Program-made: the position numbers and the translations under genes
Assembly: GCA_003511945.1 (NCBI GenBank)
Contig: DOJA01000094.1
Coordinates: forward strand, 1 to 11,744
Direction of reading: 5' to 3'
From: Phycisphaerales bacterium
Lineage (GTDB): Bacteria > Planctomycetota > Phycisphaerae > Phycisphaerales > UBA1924
DNA length: 11,744 bases
Notes under the pieces: generated by a model
What the model saw: only the letters and a program-made list of their open reading frames with translations
Database searches by the model: none
What the model was told of the DNA's origin: nothing
Shown: positions 1 through 7,412 of the stretch, piece after piece
How the letters are laid out: every line of letters begins with the position of its first letter
Position numbering within the stretch: the stretch's first letter is position 1

Positions 1-1741
1 ACTCCAGTTCAGACTTGAAGTTGGCCTGGGCGGCGTTGATGTCGTCGTTGGCGTTGAGGCAGTCCAGCGCGTTGCAGGTGTCATCGGTGGAGCAGTAGAC
101 GGTCAGGCGGGTGTCGTAGTCCTCGCCGGCCGAGAGCTGCTGGTCGGTGTTGAGGGAGACGAAGAACCCGCCCCCGGTGATCTTGTACCAGACGCCCTTG
201 GAGGTGTTGGCGAGGATCGGGCTATCGCAGCCGCCGGCCGTCGTGGCGATGCGGGCGCCGCGGGTGGCGCCCTCCACGAGGAGCCCAGCGGGATCGGCAA
301 AGCCCGGAGCGCCGGTGCGCGGGAGGTCGATCGCCTCCTGGCAGAGTGAATTGATCGGCTCCGGAACGGGGCAGGTGACTTCAAGTGAGAACAGACCCTG
401 CGACAGGGGGGAAGCAGAAGTAACGCGAATGTAGTAGGTTTCGCCTGCTTCAAGGGGCGAGTCGCGGTCGACATCAATGACTGGAGCAGGGCCCAGGATC
501 GAGACGCAGGTGATTGGAACCAGATCGGACGCGGTGATCGGGGGCTGAAAAGACTCTGATCTCGCGAAGAGCTGGAGGAAGGCGTTGGGCTGGAGGGACT
601 GAGTGAGCGGCGGGACTGTCGCCGAGAGCGAGATCCGCACGGTGCCGGTGGCATCGGCGATGAAGGAATACCACACATCGCCCGCGAGGAACGGGATCGT
701 CGAGACTGAGGCGCACGACGGGGTGGAGCCGGAGGCGGGGTCGAAGGACGCCTGGCGGTTGTCGACGGCCAGAGTGGTCACGCCGTTGCAGGGGATCACG
801 ATGGCGGTATCGGGGCCGTCGTTGCTCGGTGCCGGGAACTCCGTGCAACCCCCGGGGGCGTTCGTGTGGGCGAGGGGAACGACGGTGTCTGCGGCGTCCA
901 CCACACCGATGCACATCGAGGCGTCGTGAGGAATCAGGTTGCCCTCGGTGAACGGCGTGGCGAGGTTGCTGTCGTAGCGTAGGGAGCGCCGGTTGCCGAT
1001 CGCGCCCTCCTGCGAGAGCGTCAACTGGGCCCGGCAGGACGGGGACCCGGGGACATCGATCTGATCGAACGAGACCCAGTAGCAGGTGTTCGCCTGCAAG
1101 GGCACGGGCGGGTGGCTCATGGTCCACTGGGTGGAGATGCTCGAGATGGGCGGGTTGCCGAGGTCGGCCGCGCCGAACCCGTGACCAACCACAACGCCGG
1201 GATCACCGTCGGTGAAAGAGGCCAGCACCGATCCCGGGAGCCCGAGGAACGAGTCGTAGTAGGTGACCGCCCAGATCAGGAAGCTGCCGGGTGGGGACAT
1301 CGGGCTGCTGCTTGGGTTACAACTGGATGTGTAGGTTCCGTACCAGCACACGCTGTTGGCATCGCCCTCGGCGCCCACGATGAAGTCGTCGAACACGACC
1401 CAAACGGCGGAGCTGGCTGTACCCACATCCACCACCAACGCCGGCTGGCCCGGGGCGGGTCGATCCTGGCACTGGGTGGTGTTGTCCAGCGCACAGGGCG
1501 GGATGACCGCCCGCCCGAGCCCGCCCGTTTGCATGGCGCTCAAGGAGGAGTGTTCGAGGCGCTCGATCCGCCCGCTGTCGTCCATTTGCGGCTCGTCCGG
1601 CTCCGGAGGGAGCAGGGAGTCCTGCGTGGAGGGATCGGGTCGGTCCTGGGCCATCGCGCCGGGAAGGGCGGCGAACGCCGCGGCGAGGATCCCGACGAGG
1701 ACGGGCGCCACACGCCCAATAGCACGCGCCTCACGCGACAT
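1..1741 (-). CDS. Secreted multidomain beta-rich protein, function unknown (C-terminus beyond window)
   Basis: The reading frame is open from ATG at 1741 to the window edge, giving 580 residues with no stop, so the gene is partial. The start is backed by a strong ribosome site (GGGAGG, about 6 nt upstream) and a classical signal peptide: residues 1-31 hold a charged start, a hydrophobic Ala/Leu/Val core and a probable cleavage after AMA. A polar linker (32-80) follows, then three modules. The first, about 100-280, contains a VFDDFIV stretch followed by a GTY and an LPGSVLASF motif. The second, about 306-457, contains NDGPDTAIVIPCNG and VWYSF. The third, from about 463, contains NSLCQEAIDL, KGVWYKITG and YDTRLTVYC. 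Modules two and three look like diverged copies of one Cys-containing beta-sandwich, resembling the pre-peptidase C-terminal-like repeats common in large exported planctomycete proteins. No catalytic motif is visible. A surface or secreted binding role is inference only. Confidence 0.85.
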   Translation of the reverse strand, partial: MSREARAIGRVAPVLVGILAAAFAALPGAMAQDRPDPSTQDSLLPPEPDEPQMDDSGRIERLEHSSLSAMQTGGLGRAVIPPCALDNTTQCQDRPAPGQPALVVDVGTASSAVWVVFDDFIVGAEGDANSVCWYGTYTSSCNPSSSPMSPPGSFLIWAVTYYDSFLGLPGSVLASFTDGDPGVVVGHGFGAADLGNPPISSISTQWTMSHPPVPLQANTCYWVSFDQIDVPGSPSCRAQLTLSQEGAIGNRRSLRYDSNLATPFTEGNLIPHDASMCIGVVDAADTVVPLAHTNAPGGCTEFPAPSNDGPDTAIVIPCNGVTTLAVDNRQASFDPASGSTPSCASVSTIPFLAGDVWYSFIADATGTVRISLSATVPPLTQSLQPNAFLQLFARSESFQPPITASDLVPITCVSILGPAPVIDVDRDSPLEAGETYYIRVTSASPLSQGLFSLEVTCPVPEPINSLCQEAIDLPRTGAPGFADPAGLLVEGATRGARIATTAGGCDSPILANTSKGVWYKITGGGFFVSLNTDQQLSAGEDYDTRLTVYCSTDDTCNALDCLNANDDINAAQANFKSELE

Positions 1742-1817
1742 GGGGACCTCCCTCGGGCGACCGCCCGGGTGCAGGGGCCGCGCGGCACAGTCCGGGTGCC
1801 GGCCGCCCTTGGTTCTT

Positions 1818-1845
1818 ATTATCGTTCACGATGACGGAAAAGCAA
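1818..1845 (-). promoter_or_regulatory. Sigma70-like promoter candidate for the secreted protein gene
   Basis: Read on the minus strand, a -35 element TTGCTT (1845-1840) is separated by 16 nt from a -10 element GATAAT (1823-1818), five of six bases matching TATAAT. The start point would fall near 1811, giving a leader of about 70 nt before the ATG at 1741. A small perfect inverted repeat, ATCGT-TC-ACGAT (1821-1832), overlaps the -10 element and spacer and could be an operator half-site pair, though it is short. The stretch is clearly more AT-rich than its surroundings. Confidence 0.45.
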
Positions 1846-1898
1846 CGGTCTCCTGAGTATTCGACCCGGAGCTCTTGGTACCGAGAAGGGGCAGGGCA

Positions 1899-1932
1899 CC
1901 CGGCCGATCGCCCAATAATGGGACGATCCGGG
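1899..1932. repeat. Long imperfect inverted repeat (13 paired bases, ATAA loop)
   Basis: CCCG (1899-1902), GATCG (1906-1910) and CCCA (1911-1914) pair with TGGG (1919-1922), CGATC (1924-1928) and CGGG (1929-1932) around an ATAA loop. There is one bulged A (1923) and a 3-base internal bulge (1903-1905). It lies 250 nt past the end of the efflux operon and about 55 nt upstream of the promoter at 1818-1845. It could be a distal transcription end or RNA-processing hairpin for the operon, or an operator. It lacks a T-tract on either side. Confidence 0.5.
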
Positions 1933-2075
1933 AGCGCACCGTCGGGTCGGTCGGGCGCGTCCAGCGCCGCACGGAGTTGATCGCACATACCCTCCCGTCA
2001 GAACGGCGCGAATGCCACGCCGAGATGCCCAGCGAGCGAGGCGGGCGTGCGTATCCGCCACCTGCGATCCTCAGA

Positions 2076-2091
2076 ACGGGGCTTGCCCCGT
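2076..2091. repeat. Perfect inverted repeat, 7-bp arms
   Basis: ACGGGGC (2076-2082) and GCCCCGT (2085-2091) are exact reverse complements separated by TT. As RNA this would fold as a six-pair GC stem with a CUUG or CAAG tetraloop. It lies about 90 nt downstream of the stop of the last efflux-operon gene. It may contribute to transcription termination or 3'-end stability, but has no U-tract. Confidence 0.4.
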
Positions 2092-2123
2092 CCCGGTCAA
2101 CGACCGGTCGCGATCGCACACCG

Positions 2124-2139
2124 ATCGGCCTCCGCCGAT
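2124..2139 (-). terminator. Possible terminator-like hairpin after the efflux operon
   Basis: ATCGGC (2124-2129) pairs with GCCGAT (2134-2139) across a 4-base loop, about 43 nt past the stop codon of the last operon gene (TAA at 2184-2182). Position and orientation fit a transcript end, but the stem is only six pairs and no run of T follows on the minus strand. Rho-dependent ending, or use of one of the two hairpins further downstream, is as likely. Confidence 0.25.
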
Positions 2140-2181
2140 GGCCGTTCGCCTGTTGTTCCGTCGGGTCTCGCACAGAGGGCC

Positions 2182-2712
2182 TTACATTCGAAGATCAAAG
2201 CTCACGGCGCTCGTGACGCCTTGCTCGTCCTCGATCTGCACCCACAGCGCGCCACCCGCGGGAAGGGGGTTCGGGATCTCCGCGTGCGTGTGCCACCGGG
2301 TCGGCTCGCTCGGATCCTCGATCTCGGCCAGGGCCTTCACAGAGCCCTTCGCGTCCTCGGTGCCGATCCAGAAGCGCACAGCGACCACCTTCGCGGTGGA
2401 CCCGGGTCCCGTTGGCGCGACGATGACATCGATCGGCGCATCCTTGCCGGGGACGATGTCTCCCTTGTCACGCGTAGCTCTGAGGACGAAGGAACCGAGG
2501 GCCGCTTCGCCGAGTTCGATGACGGCGCCGCCGTGGCCGTGGTGGCCGCCTGAGTCGTCCGTCCGGCCATGATCGGTCTGGCTGGGCGGCGCCCCGCCAC
2601 CGGATGAGGCCGGCGCCGCTGCGTCGGGCTCCTTGCCGCAGCCGCTGGACATCAGGACCACAAGCCCGAAGGCAATGAAGGCGATGGGCGCGGCGGAACG
2701 GTCGATGCTCAT
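2182..2712 (-). CDS. His-rich exported lipoprotein of unknown function, last gene of the metal-efflux operon
   Basis: This is a 176-residue protein from ATG at 2712. The start is chosen because it forms an ATGA overlap with the pump's stop codon, has GGAG about 9 nt upstream, and begins a lipoprotein signal. That signal has a hydrophobic run at residues 9-20, then SSG before Cys25. An upstream in-frame start at 2769 would bury the signal. The mature part has a Gly/Ala/Pro-rich linker and a His cluster (H48, H57, H58, H60). A compact C-terminal region (about 63-176) contains FWIG, WHTH (H141, H143) and a WVQIEDEQG strand, with alternating hydrophobic residues that suggest a beta-sandwich. I do not recognise the family. 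Position and histidines suggest a periplasmic metal-binding accessory to the pump, but this is inference. It could equally be an assembly factor. Confidence 0.85.
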   Translation of the reverse strand: MSIDRSAAPIAFIAFGLVVLMSSGCGKEPDAAAPASSGGGAPPSQTDHGRTDDSGGHHGHGGAVIELGEAALGSFVLRATRDKGDIVPGKDAPIDVIVAPTGPGSTAKVVAVRFWIGTEDAKGSVKALAEIEDPSEPTRWHTHAEIPNPLPAGGALWVQIEDEQGVTSAVSFDLRM

Positions 2713-5700
2713 GATGCTTCTCCGATCGATGGAGGTGAGTGGGGCTTGGTCGCGGCCCGTCCGGACCACGCGGAACGGACTCGGGCGCGACTCCTCGGTT
2801 GATTGCCCGGGGGAACTTCCACCCTGAAGACGAGCGCGTAGCCCGCCGGGACGACGAACAGGTTGAGAATCGTTGACGAGATGAGCCCGCCGAGCACGAC
2901 GATGGCCAGCGGCGCGAGCAGTTCGCTCCCGGGCTTGCCCTTGGCGAGCGCCAGCGGCACCAGCCCGAGCATCGCGGCGAGAGCGGTCATGAGGATCGGC
3001 ACGAGACGCTCTTGGGATCCCTGGATGATCGACTCACAGATCGACTTGCCCTCGTGCTCCTGGAGATGGTCGTAGTGGTTGACGAGCAGGATGCCGTTGC
3101 GGACAGCGATGCCGAAGAGCGTAATGAAGCCGACCATGCTCGCGATGGAGATGACCGGCGCGACATAGCGCGAGGACGCCAAGCCGAGAAGCGCCAGCGA
3201 GTTGCCCAAGACAGAGGGGCTCTCCGTCAAGTAGATGGCCGCGATGCCGCCGATGAGGGCCAGCGGCAGATTGAGCATGACCAGCAGGGCCACGCGCGCT
3301 CTGCCCGTGGACAACTGCAGGAGCAGGAACATGCAAATCCCAACGCCGGCCCCCATGATGAGGATCGTTCGACTGGCGGACTGCTGGGCCTCGAACTGTC
3401 CTCCGTAATGGACGGTGTACCCGGCCCCTTGCACGATGGGGTCGACCCTGGCCTTTACCTGCGCCACCAGCTGCCCGAGGTTGTAACCGTCGGCGACATT
3501 GGTTGTGACGACTGCCTTGCGCTGGGCGCTCTCGCGCGCGATCAGGTTGCTGGTCCTCTCCGGCCCGATGTCGGCCACCTCGCGCAGTCGAACGATGGCC
3601 CCGCCCGCGCCGCGCAGTTGCAGGTCCATGATCTGGTCGAGCCGCTCCCGCTCGCTCTCGGCCAGGCGCACCACCATCTCGTACCGGCGCACGCCCTGGT
3701 TCACTTCAGCGACCGTCTCGCCGTAGAGGGCCTGCCGCACCTGCTCCGCGGCCGCCCCGGGTGAGAGCCCGACTCCGGCCAGGTCCTGAGCCCTGTACCT
3801 GATGGACAGCGAAGTAATCATGATCTCCCGGTTGGCCGCGACATCGCGTGTGCCAGGGATGGGCTTGATCGCCGCCTCGATCTCCTTCGCAAGCGACCGC
3901 AGCACATCGAGGTCGTCCCCGTACACATTGATCGCGATCGCTGCAGGGGTGCCCGACAGGACATGGCTCAGGCGGTGCTCGATCGGCTGGCCCACCATCG
4001 TGGTGATGCCGGGGATGTTGGCAATGACGCGATCGATGGCGGTCCGGACCCTGTCCTGATCGGCGCCCGCTCGCATCGTCACTTCGATCTCCGAGCTGCT
4101 CACGGGTTCGGCGTGCTCATCGCGCTCGGCCCGGCCGGTGCGTCGAGTCACGCTTGACACGCCCTCGATCTGGGCCATCTGCGCCTCGACGCCCGTCGCC
4201 AGGCGGTTGCTCTCGACCAGCGAGGTCCCCGGCGGTGCGAGCAGGAAGACGGTGAAGGTGCCTTCCTTGAACGCGGGCAGGAACGATGTGCCGAAGGTGG
4301 ACATCAGCACGAGCGAGCCCGCCGTAAGGAGGCCCGCACCCGTCAGCACCACCCCCCGGCTTCGGACGCTGGCTCGAAGAGCGGGCTCGTACCGATGCTT
4401 GAGCCAGCGGACCAGCCACCCGTCGTGTTCGCGATGACCGTGCCCCGCTGAGCCCGCCTCGGATGCTCTCCCGAATGGACGCGCGAAGAGCCACTTGCAC
4501 AACGCGGGCGTGACCGTGAGCGCGACGACCAGCGACGCCATGATCGAGACGATGTACGCGATTCCCAGCGGTTGGAAGAAGCGGCCTTCGAGCCCCTGCA
4601 GGAACAGGAGCGGCACGAAGACCATGCAGATGATGACGGTGGCGAAGACCACCGACGAGCGGATCTCGTTGCTGGCGTTGTAGATGACCTCGACGAAGCC
4701 CTTGCGATCCGCGTCGGGCAGCCCGGCGTTCTCCCTCAGCCGCCGCAGAACATTCTCGACATCGATGATCGCGTCGTCCACCAGCTCCCCGATGGCGACC
4801 GCCAGCCCGCCCAAGGTCATGACATTGATCGACAGCCCCCAGGCCCAGAGCAGCAGGACCGCCACCGCGAGCGAGAGCGGCAGGGCGGTCAGCGTCACGA
4901 TCGTGGCTCGCGCGTTCAGCAGAAAGAGCATCAGAATCACGGCGACGATCACGCTCGCCTCGATCAGAACCCTCACCACGCCGTTGATCGACCGCTCGAT
5001 GAACCGCGACGCCCGGAACGGGTCGCGGTTGAGGACCATCCCTGTGGGCATGGACTTCTCAACCTGATCGAGCACCCCGTCGATCTGCGCTGTCAGGTTG
5101 AGCGTGTTGGTCCCGGGCGACTTCTGCACACTCAGCACCACGCCGGGCAGGGCGCGGTCGGCCGCGGTGCCGCGCTTGGGCGAGGCCCCAAGCCGAACAT
5201 CGGCGAGCTGCCCGATGGTGACCGCCGCGCCCTTGTGATAGCGCACCAGCGTGCTCTTGATGTCCTCCGCGCTGGTCACTCGAGCCGTCTGTCGGATCGG
5301 CAGTTCCTGGTTCTCCCAGCTGGGGATATAGCCCGCACTGGCCGTCGAGTGCGCCCCTCGTGCGGCCTCGACCACATCGGAGATCGTGAGCCCGTAGAGC
5401 GCGAGCTGGTCCTGCCGCACATTGATCTGGTACTGCGGCAGTTCACCGCCGATGGCGACGACCTGGGCCACGCCCGGGACGGCGAGGAGTTTGTTCCGCA
5501 GGTCGAACTCCGCGAAGGTGCGCAGCTCCAGCGGGCTGGCCGAGCCGTCGGGGCTGGACAAGGCGATGAGCATGATCTCGCCGGTGATGCTGGTGACGGG
5601 CGTGATCTCCGCATGGGACCCGGGCGGGAGGCTCTCCCGCACGGCGGACAACCGCTCGGAGACCAGTTGGCGCGCGCGATAGATGTCGGTGCCCCAGTCG

Positions 5701-5990
5701 AACTCGACCCAGACGATCGAGAGGCTGGTGGCCGACGCGCTGCGGACGCGGCGGGCGCCCGGCAGGCCGTTGACCGCGGTCTCGATCGGGAAGGTGACAT
5801 TCAGCTCCACTTCGTCGGCGGCGAACCCGCCCGCCTCGGTCATCACGACGACGGTCGGCGCGTTGAGCTCGGGGAACACATCAACGGGCATGTTCCTGAT
5901 CGTGACGCCGGCGAAGACAAGCAGCAGCCCGGCGAACACGACGACAAGAGACGACTGCCGAAGGGAGAAGGCGATCAGTTTGGCCAGCAC
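2709..5990 (-). CDS. CusA/CzcA-family heavy-metal efflux RND pump (inner-membrane permease)
   Basis: A 1093-residue proton-driven pump of the heavy-metal efflux RND family; it takes metal ions from periplasm or cytoplasm and passes them to the adaptor/outer-membrane channel. It shows TM1 (about 12-30), the signature PVDVFPELNAPTV (35-47), a first large periplasmic domain, TM2-6 (about 338-495), TM7 (about 545-563), a second periplasmic domain, and TM8-12 (about 873-1052). The TM4 relay GELVDDAIIDVEN gives D405 and E412, matching essential CusA residues; the extra Asp of CzcA (D402) is Ala here. At the CusA metal-binding methionine positions I align F582 (for M573) and H676 (for M672), so copper/silver specificity is not supported. 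A His cluster (H517, H519, H522) lies in the loop between TM6 and TM7. About 20 extra residues (roughly 921-947) sit between TM9 and TM10. The start is GTG at 5990, 3 nt after the adaptor stop, with AAGGGAG upstream. Confidence 0.96.
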   Translation of the reverse strand: MLAKLIAFSLRQSSLVVVFAGLLLVFAGVTIRNMPVDVFPELNAPTVVVMTEAGGFAADEVELNVTFPIETAVNGLPGARRVRSASATSLSIVWVEFDWGTDIYRARQLVSERLSAVRESLPPGSHAEITPVTSITGEIMLIALSSPDGSASPLELRTFAEFDLRNKLLAVPGVAQVVAIGGELPQYQINVRQDQLALYGLTISDVVEAARGAHSTASAGYIPSWENQELPIRQTARVTSAEDIKSTLVRYHKGAAVTIGQLADVRLGASPKRGTAADRALPGVVLSVQKSPGTNTLNLTAQIDGVLDQVEKSMPTGMVLNRDPFRASRFIERSINGVVRVLIEASVIVAVILMLFLLNARATIVTLTALPLSLAVAVLLLWAWGLSINVMTLGGLAVAIGELVDDAIIDVENVLRRLRENAGLPDADRKGFVEVIYNASNEIRSSVVFATVIICMVFVPLLFLQGLEGRFFQPLGIAYIVSIMASLVVALTVTPALCKWLFARPFGRASEAGSAGHGHREHDGWLVRWLKHRYEPALRASVRSRGVVLTGAGLLTAGSLVLMSTFGTSFLPAFKEGTFTVFLLAPPGTSLVESNRLATGVEAQMAQIEGVSSVTRRTGRAERDEHAEPVSSSEIEVTMRAGADQDRVRTAIDRVIANIPGITTMVGQPIEHRLSHVLSGTPAAIAINVYGDDLDVLRSLAKEIEAAIKPIPGTRDVAANREIMITSLSIRYRAQDLAGVGLSPGAAAEQVRQALYGETVAEVNQGVRRYEMVVRLAESERERLDQIMDLQLRGAGGAIVRLREVADIGPERTSNLIARESAQRKAVVTTNVADGYNLGQLVAQVKARVDPIVQGAGYTVHYGGQFEAQQSASRTILIMGAGVGICMFLLLQLSTGRARVALLVMLNLPLALIGGIAAIYLTESPSVLGNSLALLGLASSRYVAPVISIASMVGFITLFGIAVRNGILLVNHYDHLQEHEGKSICESIIQGSQERLVPILMTALAAMLGLVPLALAKGKPGSELLAPLAIVVLGGLISSTILNLFVVPAGYALVFRVEVPPGNQPRSRARVRSAWSGRAATKPHSPPSIGEAS

Positions 5991-5993
5991 GGG

Positions 5994-7412
5994 TCAGTGG
6001 CTCCCTTCGTGGAAGGTGCCGTCGGAGTGGAAGTGGCCGGCCTTTTCCGCCGAGCCGCTCGTCGCCAGCATCAACTGAAAGTTGCCCCCGAGCACGACCT
6101 CGTCCCCCTCCTTGACGCCGCTTGCGACCACGACCCAGCGCCCGTCCGACACGCCGAGGTCGGCCTTCAGGCGGATCGCCTTGTCGGGGTCGGCGGGATC
6201 CCGCCGGAAGATGACGGGCGTAGTCCCGTCACGGACGACCGCGGAGAGCGGGATCGCAAGCTCGGTCCCTCCTCCCGCGAGGGTGATCTCAAGATGGGCC
6301 GAGACCCCCGCTCGCGCCCATTGGGCGAGCGAGCTGGGCACAACGATGAGGTCGATGGTGCGCTCGTCCGCGTCGGCGGTGAGTCCGATCCACAGCGGGC
6401 CGCGCATGCTGTCCTGCAGCGTGATGGACCCGCCCTGCGCCGGGACGATGAGCGATGGCAGCCCGTCCCTCAGAAGACCCAGATCCGACTGAAGCCCCCG
6501 GGCGCGAAACCGCAGCAACTCGGGCTGCACCGTCGAGAGGACGAGCGCCTGAGACTCGAGCACCGCTCCGGACACCGCGTGGAGCCCCTCGACGACCCCG
6601 GGGGCGTGCGCCCGGACCTCGATCGCGTCGATGACTCTCCAGCGCGCCGTGTCGGGAGCCCCGATCGGAGGGGCGGCCAGGTCGCCGGCGCTCACGCCCG
6701 AGAGGTGGGCGGCGGTCTGGAACAGGAACGACAGACGCGAGCTCGCGGCGCCGAGGCGCGCCGCGGACTCGCCGCGGCGAGCGAGCAACTCGGCCTCCTT
6801 CTCGAGCGTCTCTGCGAGTGCGGCACGCGCGGCCGCGAGCGCCCCGCGGGCCTGGGACAGTTCCTCCGCTCGTGCTCCGCCCGCCTCCCTGATGAGCTCG
6901 AGCGCAGCGACGCGGTCGCCCCAGAGGTTCGCGGCGGACTCCAGGGCGGCGTGGTGGCTCTCGTGAGCCGCCAGCAGCGGCGCGATGCTCTCGCATGCCG
7001 CACGAGCGAGACTCACGCCCGCTTCTGCGTCGGCGAGCTCGCGCTGAAGCTCGCGCCATCGGGGCGAGTCGAGCCGATACAGCGCGTCGCCCTGATCGAC
7101 GCGCTGATACTGCTCAACGAGGAGCTCCAGCGTCCCGGGCGCCGGGGTACGGTACTCGCGACGGGCGGAGGGGAGCGGCTCGAACCGTCCGGGGACGCGG
7201 AGGGTCCTGGAAACGCTCCGGCTCTCGACGGTGGCGAATGTGATCCCAAGGTTTCGACGGACGGCGGGGTTGATGTCGACGCGATTGCTCGGCGCCGGCG
7301 TCTCCTCGTGCTCGACCGGCCGCGGGGCAGCATCATGCCCGCAACCGACCGGCAAGACCAGCGCGCCGGTCGCGGCCGCCACGAGGCACACAGCAGTGTG
7401 AGATCGGTTCAT
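5994..7412 (-). CDS. CzcB/CusB-type RND periplasmic adaptor lipoprotein
   Basis: A 472-residue membrane-fusion protein linking the RND pump to the outer-membrane channel. The signal sequence (1-23) ends in LPVG before Cys24, a weak but usable lipobox, so it is probably lipid-anchored. Domains in order: a beta start (about 45-85); a first lipoyl half (about 86-116, with APGTLELLVEQYQRVDQGD); an alpha-hairpin (about 118-235, Ala/Glu/Arg-rich); a second lipoyl half (about 263-293, with APGVVEGLHAVSGAVL); beta-barrel and membrane-proximal domains (about 296-448, with AIPLSAVVRDG and VASGVKEGDEVVLGG). The tail is His-rich (H460, H462, H468, H472). The hairpin has R167 and L171 but Gly178 in place of the Ser of the TolC-docking RLS motif, common in metal adaptors. 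It starts at ATG 7412 in an ATGA overlap with the outer-membrane factor gene, with GGGAG 7 nt upstream. Its stop lies 3 nt before the pump's GTG. Confidence 0.94.
   Translation of the reverse strand: MNRSHTAVCLVAAATGALVLPVGCGHDAAPRPVEHEETPAPSNRVDINPAVRRNLGITFATVESRSVSRTLRVPGRFEPLPSARREYRTPAPGTLELLVEQYQRVDQGDALYRLDSPRWRELQRELADAEAGVSLARAACESIAPLLAAHESHHAALESAANLWGDRVAALELIREAGGARAEELSQARGALAAARAALAETLEKEAELLARRGESAARLGAASSRLSFLFQTAAHLSGVSAGDLAAPPIGAPDTARWRVIDAIEVRAHAPGVVEGLHAVSGAVLESQALVLSTVQPELLRFRARGLQSDLGLLRDGLPSLIVPAQGGSITLQDSMRGPLWIGLTADADERTIDLIVVPSSLAQWARAGVSAHLEITLAGGGTELAIPLSAVVRDGTTPVIFRRDPADPDKAIRLKADLGVSDGRWVVVASGVKEGDEVVLGGNFQLMLATSGSAEKAGHFHSDGTFHEGSH

Larger units (their letters stand above)
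1742..2181. other. 440-base intergenic region between the metal-efflux operon and the secreted protein gene
   Basis: No convincing gene is present. The open frames here (for example 1826-2173 minus and 1875-2216 plus) encode Arg/Pro/Ser-rich, low-hydrophobicity products typical of chance frames in GC-rich DNA. The region holds the promoter at 1818-1845 and hairpin-forming repeats at 1899-1932, 2076-2091 and 2124-2139. None has a T-tract on the minus strand, so the end of the operon transcript is uncertain. Confidence 0.6.

Noticed and set aside
1873..1886. A near-palindrome centred on GGTACC as an operator
   Set aside because: One mismatched pair, only 14 bases, and no link to a regulator; too weak to list as a site.
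1826..2173. A 115-residue minus-strand open frame starting 8 nt after the last efflux-operon gene
   Set aside because: The product is Arg/Pro/Ser-rich without hydrophobic patterning or motif, there is no clear ribosome site, and the frame runs over hairpins and the promoter of the next gene. Such frames are expected in GC-rich DNA.
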